DNA from: Tetradesmus obliquus
Lineage: Eukaryota > Chlorophyta > Chlorophyceae > Sphaeropleales > Scenedesmaceae
Length of the DNA: 64,000 nucleotides
Direction of reading: 5' to 3'
NCBI GenBank assembly: GCA_030272155.1
Contig: CP126203.1
Span: 3,038,001 to 3,102,000, forward strand
Under the pieces are notes generated by a model, which worked only from the letters and a program-made list of their open reading frames with translations, did no database searches and was not told the DNA's origin. A program made the translations under genes and the position numbers. Positions 1-11,191 of this stretch are shown here, one piece after another (the first letter of the stretch is position 1; each line of letters starts with the position of its first letter).

Positions 1-420
1 ATGCATGCGGGGGTGTGCGCGCGTGTGCATAGTGTTGCATCTGCGTGTGTGCATGTGCGCATATGCGCACACGCTTGTTTTTGCATGTGTGTGTATGTGC
101 GTGCTTGTGTGAGCACGTCTTTGTGCTTACATGTGTAAATGTCTGTGTGCTTACATGTGTAAATGTCTGTGTGCTTACATGTGTAAATGTCTGCGCGCGC
201 GTGCGTGCCTGCACTAGTGCGTGCCTACGTGCATGAATGCGTGCGTGCGTGTTTGCAGAAGCATACCGACGTGTGTGCTCATATGTGTGTGCGTGCCTGC
301 GCGCATCTGCGTGCGTGCGCGTCTGCGTGTGTGCGCGTCTGCGTGCATGTGCGTGTGCGCGTCTGCGTGCATGTGCGTGCGCGCGTCTGCGTGGGTGCAT
401 TTGTGTGCGTCAATACAGCC

Positions 421-467
<47 letters not shown>

Positions 468-660
468 ATGCATGCATCTGCATACGTGCCTGTGTGTGCC
501 ACACACGGTGTGTGTGCGTGTCTAAACGTGTGCGCGCATGCACGCATGCAAGTGCGTACGCGTCAGCATGTCCATATGCGGGGTGGGTGCATGCATGCAT
601 GCACAAACATATGTTTGTGTGCGTGTGTGTGCGCGAGGGTGCATATGAGCGTGTGCGCTT
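1..660. repeat. GT/GC-rich low-complexity tract
   Basis: This stretch is almost entirely alternating purine-pyrimidine DNA (TG, CG and TGCG/TGCA units), with a clean run of CGTG tetramers near 421-468. Every frame on both strands translates to Cys/Val/Arg/His-rich nonsense (or the Thr/His mirror), so the long open frames are by-products of the repeat. No gene is supported here. Such DNA could adopt Z-form; that is inference. Confidence 0.85.
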
Positions 661-892
661 GCGCAGGTGCATGTGCTCTTGGTGGTGGTGCCGCACCATC
701 AATTTGACGAGAAGCTTGGTGTTGCTGTGTGCACATGCATGCACATGCGTGCGTGGGCGTCAGCCTGTATAGGCGTAGCCTGCTTGCTGCGTCCCACTGC
801 TGTTGCAACCGTTCTTGCCGTTCCGACTTCATCCTGCTCTGCCTGTGTTGCATTTGTTCGTGGTCATTCAACAGGCGACCCCATCATTGCAG

Positions 893-2264
893 AGCGCGGC
901 TTTGAGCTGGTTGTGCTAGACGAGGCAACACAGGCGCCGGAGCCTGCAGCACTAGTGGCAGTAGCGGCACGGGTGGGTTGGCAGCATTGTGGCAGTAGCA
1001 GCACTAGTGGTAGTGGGGGCACGGGTGGCAGCAGCAGGGGTGGCGGTATCATGGCTGGCGGCAGTGACGGCACTGGTGAGCATGCAGCAGGGGTGAGCAT
1101 GCAGCAGGGGTGGCAATAGCAGCGCCAGTGTTGTTTGTAGCACTGGTGGCAGTAGCAGCACGGGTGAGGCCTATATTGAGTGGCACCCTTCAGCAGCAGC
1201 TTTTACAAATACGTGACTTACGCCTTGGAGGCCACGAGTGTCAGCTACAGTTGCCACCAATGACAGCAGCAGCTTTCCTCTCCAACGGTCGTAACAGCAA
1301 CTTCCAATGAAAAGGCAGCAACAACAGTTGCGCACAACAGCAGCAACATTGTTGCCTCAGCACCAGCAACTGCCAACGCTTGGCACAGCGTGTTATGAGC
1401 CAATGCCATGTGTGCTGCTTCTGCTGCACAGGCCCAAGCACTGCAAGCATATTAACAGAGCAGTGGCGGTTGCCACAACACCAGCTAGCCCAAGCATTGG
1501 CCGCATTGTCGGTGGCACCCCATGTTGCTATGTTGCTGCTTCTGCTGCACAGGCCCAAGCGCTTGTCATGGTTGGAGACCCAAAGCAGCTGCCGCCGACA
1601 GTCAAGTGCCGCGAGGCAGAAAAGCTCGGCCTAGGCCTCAGCATGTTTGACAGGCTGCAGGCAATGGGCCTACCTCCCCTGTTGCTGGATGTGCAGTACC
1701 GCATGCACCCAGCGCTGTGCGACTTTCCTTCGCAGCAGTTTTATGGCGGGCTGCTGTGCAGCTGGCCGCAACCGCAGGACCGGCCGCTGCCGGGCGGCAT
1801 TGCGTGGCCAAACCCTGAGGTGTGTGTGACGAGGACTTGATGATGTTCGTGGTTGTGTTGTGCGTCGTGCTTTGGTGGAAGTGCACGCATGTGGGTGTAG
1901 TCGATAGCATGGCACAGCTCTGCTCAAATTGTGTTGCCGTGTTGTGAGGCATGAGTGTTGCATCTATGTGCAGGTGTTTGCTGAACCTGGGGCATGCCGC
2001 CTGAGATGGTGCCAGGGCCCGCATGTTGTCTAAGATGGTGCCAGGGCCCGCATGTTGTCTAAGATGATGCCAAGCCCCTGCTAATCCTCTCTCGAACCTA
2101 ACTCTAAGCTGTAACTTGTGGTGTGTTGCAGGTGCCGGTCATGTTCATCCAATGCAATGGGCCTGAGAGCCGCACACAGGCCAGCATGGGCATCAGTAGG
2201 CAGCGGGAGGCAGGCGCATCAACGGACAGGGAAGACGAACCTGCAGGTCAACGTGGCAGCAACA

Positions 2265-2295
<31 letters not shown>

Positions 2296-3246
2296 TGTTG
2301 CTGGGGGTGGCGGTGGTGGGTTCAGCTTCTTCAACGCTGCGGAGGCTGCTGTTGTAGTGGGGTGCCTGGAGCAACTGCTGCTGCAGGGAGGGCTGGCGTC
2401 TGCTGACGTGTGTGTCATCACACCATACAGCGGGCAGGTGAGCGGCTAGTATGTATTTGAAAAATTTCATTACATATGCTTGGAAAGTAACATTGCTGGT
2501 ACCCATCCATTACATGACCACATATGTCAACACAGCATGTAACGATGCCCCAAAAGGCGATGCCTCTGAGCCTCGATTCCGGCCTATAGACCCCGTCACG
2601 TTACACAGCATGTAGAGCATTGCATGTGGATCCTGGCACCAGATGGTTTGACCGACACTAACACATGCACATGCTTTCGATGTATAACAAACATTTACGA
2701 ACCCTGTCATGCTGACATTGTAGGACGGACGCTCTCAACTTTGACACGCCGTCCTTGCACACTTACCACTGCCCGCATCCTGTGCAGGTTCGGGCGATCC
2801 AGCAGCTGCTGCCGCGGTATGCAGTCGGCTCTGCCAGTGGCAGCGATGGGCCAGACAAGGCTGGCAGGACTCGCAGCGGCAACCGTAATGGCAGCAACAG
2901 CAGCAGTAGCAGCAGCAGTAGCAGCAGCAGCAGCAGTACAAAGTTGACAGGAGGGTTGCTGGCAGATCTGGAGGTCAAGTCAGTGGATGGCTTCCAAGGC
3001 AGGGAGAAGGAGGTTGTCATTTTCAGCGCAGTGCGCAGCAACGCCAGCCGCCGCGTGGGCTTCTTGTCAGATGCGCGGCGTCTGAATGTCGCCATAACGC
3101 GTGCTAAGCGTGGCCTGGTGGTGGTGGGTGATGCTCGCACGCTTGCTGCTGATGGTGTGTGGGCTGCGTGGCTGAAGTGGGCAGCGCAGCAAGGGGTGGT
3201 GGCGCAGGGTGCAGTTACTGCTGAGGTGCTGCTACCAGGTCGGTAG
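893..3246 (+). CDS. UPF1/SEN1-type superfamily 1 RNA/DNA helicase, C-terminal part (5' end outside window)
   Basis: Exons seen: 893-972, 1553-1819, 2132-2437 and 2788-3246 (stop TAG); all junctions are GT-AG and in phase 0. The product carries the second half of a helicase core: motif II as DEATQ, motif III as GDPKQLPP, motif IV as QYRMHP, then TPYSGQ, the [11 protein letters not shown] motif V block and the NVAITRAKR motif VI block. This order is that of the AAA_11/AAA_12 helicases (UPF1, SEN1, IGHMBP2), which unwind RNA or RNA:DNA hybrids in nonsense-mediated decay or transcription termination. Motif I (Walker A) is absent, so the gene must begin left of the window or in exons I could not place before 893; the acceptor at 891-892 is the best fit. 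Ser- and Gly-rich inserts lie in the third and fourth exons. I cannot tell which paralogue this is. The 580-bp first intron is filled with degenerate GGCAGTAGCAGCAC-like repeats. Confidence 0.85.
973..1552 (+). repeat. Helicase intron with short degenerate repeats
   Basis: This intron separates the DEATQ exon from the GDPKQL exon. From about 950 to 1180 it repeats variants of GGCAGTAGCAGCACGGGTG, and two related copies of TGCTTCTGCTGCACAGGCCCAAGC end at 1440 and 1560, the second being the real 3' splice site. The first copy is therefore a decoy acceptor about 120 bp upstream. Confidence 0.6.
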
Positions 3247-3276
3247 CAGGCTTGAAGTGTGGTCTGCAAAGATCTA

Positions 3277-3281
3277 TGTAA
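3277..3281 (+). terminator. Likely polyadenylation signal TGTAA
   Basis: TGTAA lies about 30 nt after the helicase stop codon. TGTAA is the usual green-algal poly(A) signal. The distance is short, so a longer transcript ending further downstream is also possible. Confidence 0.45.
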
Positions 3282-3316
3282 AAAGGCATTTGCAGCTTGG
3301 TTTTGGTTGTACGTGT

Positions 3317-3408
3317 GGGCCGCATGGCTGAAGTGGGCAGCGCAGCAAGGGGTGGTGGCGCAGGGAGCAGTGACTGCTGAGGTGCTGCTCCCAAGTCCCA
3401 GGTAGCAG
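3317..3408 (+). repeat. Duplicated helicase 3' terminal coding segment
   Basis: This block repeats about 90 bp of the helicase last exon (near 3155-3250), including the codons for [18 protein letters not shown] and the tail to the stop, with a few substitutions. It lies downstream of the functional stop. It could be an unused copy or an alternative terminal exon; no clear acceptor precedes it. Confidence 0.75.
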
Positions 3409-3762
3409 CCTGGGCCTGGCTTTATGGTTTGAACAGATTTGTGTACATGAGCAATAGCAAGTCGTTGTGAGCTGTCATGACTGCGATCACAGCTACGCAG
3501 TATGTACAGCGTGAACGCTGCTGTGAAGCGCCCCATCATGCAACTGCAGCACCAGCTGGTAAGGGTAATGGTGGGGCTGGTGGGTGCAAATCTTGTGTGC
3601 GGTGTCTGTGGGGTGAGGGCAGTCAGTAAACTCTCTGGTCAGAGGTCATGGTCATGAGTGGTTGCCACCCTTACTTACACCCATGCGGCATGACTGGCTG
3701 CCCGTTGACTTTGCTTCAACTGCAAATCAAAACAGCATCATCGGCCAGCGAATTGCCGTTCA

Positions 3763-4926
3763 GCGTCAGGTCTGACGTGGCACACTGTTACACGCCTGGC
3801 ACCGAATTTACTGCAGCCACAGCCCGCCACGTCAGACTCGAACTCGGTCATCGAATTCCGTTCGACCGGGGATTTCGCAGGTTTTCGCCTGCTGCAGGAT
3901 GGCAAAGTAAGTCTTCTATGCTGATTCGTCATTTTCATGGCTAGAAAACGACTCTTGCCCTCATGCTGAAATGCTCATGGCGTGCCATGATGCCACACTG
4001 TGGCAGGCCCTAGGGCCCACGCTGTTGGTTGCCGGACGTTTTTCCCCAGCCGAATTAGCTCAAAACGGATAGACTTTAGGGACTTACACTACTTGACACG
4101 ACGTTTGTTGCCACCTACGACTTTGAGTCTGACGTGGCGCTCTGTGCAGCTAGGTATGGTACAAACGTAGCATCTGCATTTTGCAACAAATCAACACAGC
4201 TTGCAAGCAGACAGCCATGCTGGCATAGCAACCTGCTGTATGTGGCAGGCACAGTAAGGCACAGCTGCCAGTGCTGCTGCTTTGGTTTGCTTGCATCCCA
4301 GTTGCACAGCAGGGCCCTCACCTGCCAGCAGCAGCAGCTCCAAACTGCTAGTGATTTTGAGCTCCAGAATTCGCCTTGATCACACAGCATGGATGTTTGC
4401 AGGAAACTGTGTAGAATACTAGTACTACACAAACTCTGTGCAGCCACACTAGCTGCACGCGCGCAGCAGCTGCCGGTGGGCCTGAAGCGGTGTTGAGCAG
4501 TATGTAACAGATATGACAGTTGAAATGGCATGTGCAGCGCACAGCGCAAAGCAGCAGAGCGCAACCGCAGCGGCAGGGCACTTGGCACACCAGAACTGCA
4601 GTGCCTGATCAGCCAGCAAGGGAAGCCCAGAAGTATTACAATACACATCAAAACATGTTGCAGGCAGCAGCACCCACAGCAACACTCTACAGCGCAAGTT
4701 AACACATGTAACAGCCGAGTCGGGGCACTTCAGGGCAACGTGTTTTCAGCACTTTTCTTGCAGCACACTGTGCCACTGCTAACAGCTCAAATTGATTTAG
4801 ATTCGTCGTTGAAAGCTTGACATTTATATGTAGGCCATTTGTTCGCTACGTTTGTACCATGCCCAGCTGGTGGTGACAGGAAAGTCGCTGCGAGGCGTGT
4901 AACACTGCGCCACGTCAGACCTGACG
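3763..4926. repeat. Inverted-repeat structure, possible non-autonomous DNA transposon remnant
   Basis: The block at 3763-3810 matches the reverse complement of 4880-4926, sharing GTCAGGTCTGACGTGGC and TGTTACACGCCT. A third, internally deleted copy at 4128-4171 matches the reverse complement of about 4844-4918 (TCTGACGTGGCGC and TATGGTACAAACGTAGC). The core TCTGACGTGGC also appears inverted at 3827-3837. No transposase frame lies between the arms and no clear target-site duplication is visible, so the element type is uncertain. Confidence 0.5.
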
Positions 4927-6100
4927 TTAAGCAGCACGGCAATCACGTCTTTTCTCCTTTCAAAGACTGCCGCACGTGCTGGCCACGGGTGTACTGTTGC
5001 ACGCCTCCCGGCGGGTGCCCTTCCGCCGGTGAAACTTGAACCCCGGGGATCCAGGACCCAGGTCATCAACCAGCTGGGTACTGGACTGATTTGAATACAC
5101 TATCGCATCAAAAGTGAAACGCGTAGAGCGGCGACATGCTTACCGGGGGTGGAAACATCAAACACAGCTCATCACTGCCAGTAGCACCTGCCGGAGGCAA
5201 CAACAGCACAGAACTCATCAGCATTGTTGCAACAACGCTATCAATCCAAAGCCTGAGCGATAACATGAGAAGGATAATCAACCTCAGGACCAGCGTCCGG
5301 GTGATACAGCAGCGGTGCACAAAAAGCTGCCACCAAAGAAGGCGCCTCAGGCCGAAGCAGTGCTTCACACACATCATGCAGCCATATTCCACCACAGGAC
5401 AGCGGGGTGCAGCAAACATCACCAGTACTGCAGATATCACATATAATGATTTATCAATACTGCACATGTGTTGGGTCAAATTACACTGCACCTTGTGCGC
5501 CCAAAGGATCACAATGGCAGCTGTTAGCAGCGCTCTGGACGCAGCTGCTCCCTGTCCACTTCAAGTCAGTGACAACGCCATATGTTCAGGCCAAACAGCA
5601 ACAGTCAGCCGGCAGATACCTCTGTTGTGTTGGTGACAAGCCGCTGCTGCCTGCACGGCCCTGTACTGACCAAACAGCACCCCCTATGTACAGGTTGTGG
5701 TGCACTGCTGGCAGCAAGCAGTTGACACCCCACGCTTGGAGCTCTGTTGCAAGCCTTCAGTAGCCAAACATGCCGCAGTTGAAGCAGCCTGACTGCGGAG
5801 CCCTGCAGCACGGAAGCACAGCATCACAGCCAGGTTCATGATTTGGGATAAACAGCACCGTACAACATTGTTTCTGCAGGTGCAGTGTTACTCAAGACAT
5901 CACAGAGCGCAGCACAGTCTGCTTATAAGTGATTACGTGCAAGGACGCTACTGCAACATAAGCCTGAATCATTGTGCGGCAAAAACCTTGTCTGCATGGC
6001 CGGACAGCTTCGACACGCATAATCATATCACCAATCAAGGCATAGCCTCTACATGTATCATCACATCACCAATCAAGCCATAGCTTCTCATGCATAAGGC

Positions 6101-9100
6101 TCACATGTACGGGTCCCAGCCCGCGCCCCAGTTGTCTGCTGAGCCATCTTGTGCTGCCCTCAGCGCCGACTTGATGTCTTGCTGGCGGAAGATGGTGGGG
6201 TAGCTGCAAATTCATGGCAACAGGCGCAGCAGCAAGAATGGCAGCTCAAAAGTGAGGGCAGGAGGATTGTGTTTCATGCCATGCCAATTACTTGATGGCC
6301 TGCTGGCGGAAGATGGTGGGGTAGCTACAAGTGCATGGTAACAGGCGCAGCAGCAAGAATGGCAGCACATGGATAAGTGTCTGATTATTGTGCTTCACAT
6401 TATCATGCCAAGTCAGCAACTTGATGTCCTGCTGGCGGAAGATGGTGGTGTAGCTGCAAGTGCATGGCAGAGTCGATGAAAGCTGTACAGCTATCACATA
6501 CGCAGCTGCGCACTCCCCCCTACTACTTATGTAAGGTAACATAACATATTCAAACACATTATTGGCGGGGGCCCGTAGGTGCTACTTAAGCGGACGTTTC
6601 GAAACTTGGCTTGTGGCTACTGTCGTTGTTTTCGCATCGCAGGTTCGATTCGTAACGTTGATGTTAACGTTCAACAAAAATAGAGTACATTAGGTCCCTG
6701 CCACATTGATGCGCACAATCGTATGGCCTGAACGCATTGAATCACACTTGTGTGTTTTGTGCTGCTTGGATGAAACCAATTTATCTTTCACAAAACGTGG
6801 TTGATGTTATGCAATATTGCGTTTCGTGCGGTCAATGTCCACTTACAACGAGCGGAAAGGGGCCAACTTCCTGTATACGCAACAGAACGCCCAATGTATA
6901 CCGAACCAAAGATTGATGATATAACGTATAGAACGTATTCCACAGGATGGTTAGGGGAAATGCGCGTTGACACCAAAGTTCAAGACATCGTTCTGCTGGA
7001 ACTCTTGCTTTTCGGCGTGCTTACTAGGCACTGGAAATGCTGCATCACAGCTGCAGTAACTTGAAACAGCTGTTGAACAGCAGCCACTGCTGCGTATGTG
7101 TAATATCATGTACCGCCATTGCGTTCGGCACTGTATGTGCTGCCGTCGTGCTTCTTCATAAAAATTTCTTTGATAAGCTATCAAGAGCTGTTAAACGCGC
7201 TAAGCGGTATCTTCCTTTTCAGCAGTCATAATGTCGCGGGTGACACTCAGTGCAGTGGCTGCACAGCTTTGCCATACACGCGTGTCGAACACAGTGGTGG
7301 CGCTGCCGGTTTCGATCAACAACGAGTTGGCTATCACTTGATGGCTGATTCGATATCGCTTCATTGATCATGTTTCGCTGGCCGCTGACTCAGCTAGCTA
7401 CGTCAGCATAAGGCTCTGTCACCTTGTGCAGCTTCTTAGGGGGGGGGGGGGGGGGGGTAAGGTACTACCAACCCCCTAAGGGGGTGGGAGGCCAGGGTCG
7501 GAAGGGAGCTGGCTTAAACCCTTAAGCTAGGCATCCTCTTCTTCTAGTGGTGACCTTTCATTGCACTTTGCATATGCCTTTGCTTGACACCAACTGTAAC
7601 AAGCATTCTTATCCTTACACCCCTAAGCTAGCTTCACTACTGCTGAGGTATCAACTGCAGCACAACTTGCAGTAGGGCCCCGCCGAGTAAGCGTAGCCTA
7701 TAATAATGTGTTTAATCAAACACTCACCCCTGGTAGTATCCCATGGTGGCTTCATTGAAGGAGGGGTAGTTTGTGCCCACCCAGTTCTGCAGCAGAGCCC
7801 TTGCAAGCAGCATGCGGCGGCCACTGGCAGACGCAGGCGCTGCGCGCTTTGCAGTAGAGGTTGCGGAGGCAGCTGTAGCAGCTGGCGTCAGCAGGCCATC
7901 GACACCGTGCAGGATGTTCTGCACGCGGCACAGCACCACAGCAAGTGTTACTAATCCCTGCTACTAGCAGTGGTATAGCATAAGTGGTTCCATAGGTAGC
8001 AGTATCATCAGCAAGGACATAGGCGTTGCTGGCATGCTGTCAAACTGCAGGCAGCCATGTCATGTAACCTGGCTCTGCTGAAGCAGTAGCACCGCCATTA
8101 GTACAAGCAGCACCCTGGTGGCTGTTATGCCAGCACAACACCTTGCTACGTGTCCTAGCCAGTAAAACTGTAGCCAGACGGGTAGAGGGTGCGGAGCCCA
8201 GGGGCGCCGCCCTTGGCCACACACACCCTCTGAGCCTTAACTTACCCAGGAGCTGCAGAGCTGCCTGGGTAGTCACTCACTCACTCACTGTAGCCAGAGT
8301 TCCCTGCAAAGCTCATCATACCTCCTGCAATCACACCCTGCAGTGGCTCACCTTCCCGACGAAGATGTTGTAGATGTCCAGCTTTGCCTTGCTGCCGGAC
8401 TCAGGCACCACAGCCACCAGTTGCACAGCCTCCTTGCCTTTGCGGCTCCACGGCTGAGGCAGCGTGCTGAACATGCACAACAGAGTTTGCAGACAGGCGG
8501 CAGTGATCCAAGCAGCACAATGTGGTTATAATACAGTAGAAGGCCTTGGTTGCCCTTGCGCCTCCACGGCTGAGGCAGCGTGCTGCACACGGACACACAG
8601 GCAGCAACATCAGTAGTGAGCCAAGCACCGCGATGCCAGTGTTAGCACCGGGAGGCCTTGCAACGAAATTCAATGGTTGCTGCACAGCCTCCTTGCCCTT
8701 GCGGCTCCACGGCTGTGGCAGCGTGCTGCACACGGACACACAGGCAGCAACAACAGTAGTGAGCCAAGCACCGCGATGCCAGTGTTAGCATCGGAAGGCC
8801 TTGCAACGGTATTCAATGGTTGCTGCACAGCCTCCTTGCCCTTGCGGCTCCACGGCTGAGGCAGCGTGCTGCACATGCACAGCACAACACGGGCAGAAAG
8901 GCGGAAACAGCTATTAAAATGAGCCATCGCTGCATCATGGGCCATGAGCACCTGTCATGCCAACATGGCATATCTGGCTGAATGAACCAGCTGCCTTGCT
9001 CAGCTGCCGTGCCCTCCATGCTGCTTGGCGCACCTTGGCGTACACGTAATGTTATGTGTCACACGTTACAGGTTCTACACGTCGAAAGCAGGCAAGCCTG

Positions 9101-11191
9101 CTTGAGCCTACCTTGGTGTGTACTCCAGCTTCAGCTTCTTGCCTGCCAGCTGAGTTGCCAGCTCATTTGACTTTGCATTGGGTTGGGGGAACGACACCGC
9201 GCGGGTTGCAACGTGGTACTTCAGCGTGTCTGCTGCCTGCTGTGCATTGAGGGCTGCAATGGCCTGCTGGCTCTTCTTGAAGGCCTCATTGTCTGCGGGC
9301 ACCATCATGTGTTTGTGGTCGGGCAGCAGCATGTGGATTGTACAAGTTGTTATTGCTGCTGGATTGATCTGATCCAACAGACCCCAGCACCTATCTGCAG
9401 AGCCCAGATGTTCATCACGCACAGCGCTGTCCTGGTGCCATGTGTGCAACAAGATCCCCCACACGCAACATGTGGCTGCGCTGGGCGTGCCCTGCAACAT
9501 GCATGTTGTACAATGCGGGGACAATGTACACTATATATATGCTTGCAAGCTGCTGAAGCAGCTCAAGCAACTCACTAGGCACGAAGAAGCTTGAGCCGCC
9601 AGACAGGTTGATGCCACCTCCATGCTTGCGGTAGAAATCGTAGGCTGCCTTCCACTGAGGGTAGTACTTGAGCGCATCCTCAATGTTGGGGAAGTATGCA
9701 CCTGCGCGCCGCACATAAACGGCAACAGCAAGCCCAGGTGTTGTTGTGGTATGTTTGCCAGGACTACAGCTGACATTGCAAAATTGCATGCAACAGAGTG
9801 CATGCAACAGAGTGCATGCGGTGCCGGCACTCCACCTCCATCTTGAAGATGCAAGCGTAACACCAGTCCACTCACCGCTCATGAGCAGGCTGTCAACAGG
9901 GATGATAGCCATCTTGTTGACCATAGCAGGCTTGCCCAGAGTCACATTGTTACCCTGTGTGTCCTGCACCCAAGCCTTGTCTGTTTTTGGGTCACGGTAC
10001 ACCCTCCAGATGTAACTGGCGTCACCTGCAGTACAGCATATAAGGCATGCAGGGGTGGGCAACTGCTGCTGCTGCTGCTGCTGCTGCCGCAGTTGATACT
10101 CACAGCTGTCATGCAGTGAGAGTCCAGCAAGAGTTCATCACTCTGAACAGACGCAAATGCGCACGGGCTGGGACTGCAGCGCTGAGGCTGCAGTAAATTG
10201 ACTTCAAATGCAGCCGCTGGAGCCCTTCAGCCGTCATACTGGTGCAACGCTGTGCGTTAGGTGCGCAGCATTCTGTACATGGCTGGACCAACAAGTTGGC
10301 AAGGCAACACTGCATATCTCAAGCACCTACCGCTGATGCCCTTGGTGGATTTTGTGGTGCCATGCGCTGGGATGTTAGCCGTGCTGTTGATGGCGTACTG
10401 AGGCATGAAGTGGTACGCCAGCAGCTGGTCAACCAAGGCAGGCCTTGCAAGCAGCTCCTTTTCTGTCAGGCCCATCTTTTTGGCAAAGTCGGCAATGGCC
10501 TTGTCAGATGGCACCAGCATGGTGCCGGTGATTTTTCTGTCGCCGATTGTCACGCCGAGAGACTTGAGCAGCTGCAGGAACTTGCTGTTGCCCGTCTTCT
10601 GCAGGTGCTGCTCGAATGTGGGGCCTGCATTTGCGCACACCTGCAGCAGTTGCAGACGTTGCAGGAGACAGATATACAGGCATTGAACAGCAGTTGGTGC
10701 CGCTGACAGTGAAAAAAGAAAGAAAAAAAGCATTTAAACACCTGCACTGCAGCTGGTAAGGCACCAGCGGGTGTGCAAAGCCTGCCTACATGCTGCTGCC
10801 GCCAGCCAGATTTGAAATGTCGCGTCACTCTTGCGGCTCAGTGGCAGCCACTGGCAGGCTGTGTCATTAGCAGCACACTACCACTGCAAGTGCCCCGTCC
10901 TCCTTCGCGTGCATGCATGTGCAATGAACAAGGAAAATTCCAGGCACAGTGAAGTTGCGTTCATGCGTTCCTGCTACTCCGCATGTTCACAGCATTGGCC
11001 TGCAGCTGCAGCTACACTGCTCAAGTGACTGCAGCTGCCTGATGCTCTACTGCTCAGTGCCCATGCAGAGACCTGCGTGCACTGCCGCTGGGCCAATGCG
11101 TTTCACAAAGTTCAAATAGACGTTTGTGTTGCTCTGAGTGTACCTGGGATCCGAGTAATAGCGTCACGAAGAGAAGCGCTCGGAAAGCCAT
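6101..11191 (-). CDS. Secreted fasciclin-like protein with two FAS1 domains
   Basis: Minus-strand exons in transcript order: 11191-11144, 10640-10331, 10025-9876, 9701-9576, 9292-9112, 8466-8352, 7918-7728, 6203-6101 (stop). The phases close exactly to 407 codons. Exon 1 encodes a textbook signal peptide, MAFRALLFVTLLLGSQ, so the protein is predicted to be secreted or wall-bound. FAS1 domain 1 covers about residues 22-169, with the H1-type GTMLVPSDKAIADFAKK and an ending in MVNKMAIIPVDSLLM. Domain 2 covers about 171-325, with FFVPNNEAF formed across a phase-1 splice and NILHGVDGLLTP at its end. FAS1 domains mediate cell adhesion in algae such as Volvox and in plants. The C-terminal tail of about 80 residues (ending NWGAGWDPYM) has no family I recognise and no GPI-type hydrophobic end. 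The gene is divergent to FLVB, with about 1.1 kb between start codons. Confidence 0.88.
6169..6475 (-). repeat. Triplicated start of FAS1 last exon (125-bp tandem units)
   Basis: Three tandem units of about 125 bp begin near 6169, 6294 and 6419. Each holds a 3' splice acceptor and the first 34 or so coding bases (YPTIFRQQ.IK) of the last exon. Only the 6169 unit continues into the rest of the exon and the stop. The other two copies lie in the intron as decoy exon starts. Confidence 0.85.
7439..7457 (+). repeat. Poly-G tract, 19 bases
   Basis: An uninterrupted run of 19 G lies in the large last intron of the FAS1 gene, followed by a short CCCCCTAAGGGGG palindrome. On the transcribed strand this is poly-C. 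It is a likely sequencing and G-quadruplex hot spot. Confidence 0.9.
8427..8880 (-). repeat. Four copies of the start of a FAS1 exon
   Basis: The segment encoding STLPQPWSRKGKEAVQ plus its upstream acceptor region occurs near 8430-8475 (the functional exon), 8545-8590, 8690-8735 and 8835-8880. Units two to four also share about 100 bp of flanking intron (GTGAGCCAAGCACCGCGATGCC). Only the 8352-8466 copy continues into the rest of the exon. Confidence 0.85.

Larger units (their letters stand above)
3247..6100. other. Intergenic region between convergent helicase and FAS1 genes
   Basis: About 2.85 kb with no gene I can support. It holds the duplicated helicase tail, then an inverted-repeat structure at 3763-4926 (separate entry), then unremarkable sequence. 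On the minus strand a TGTAA (plus-strand TTACA at 5481-5485) is a possible poly(A) signal for the FAS1 gene. Open frames here are Cys- or Gln-rich and lack family motifs or splice-consistent neighbours. Confidence 0.6.

Noticed and set aside
45..772. Overlapping long open frames on both strands, rich in Cys/Val/Arg or Thr/His
   Set aside because: They are direct translations of GT/GC dinucleotide and tetranucleotide repeats, open in several frames at once, with no motif.
4115..4705. 196-codon minus-strand open frame, Cys/Leu-rich
   Set aside because: It lies within the inverted-repeat region, matches no family, has no splice-consistent neighbours and is mirrored by open frames on the other strand.
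6640..6670. B-box-like GGTTCGATTCG
   Set aside because: The flanking bases cannot form a T-stem and no A box or acceptor stem is present upstream.
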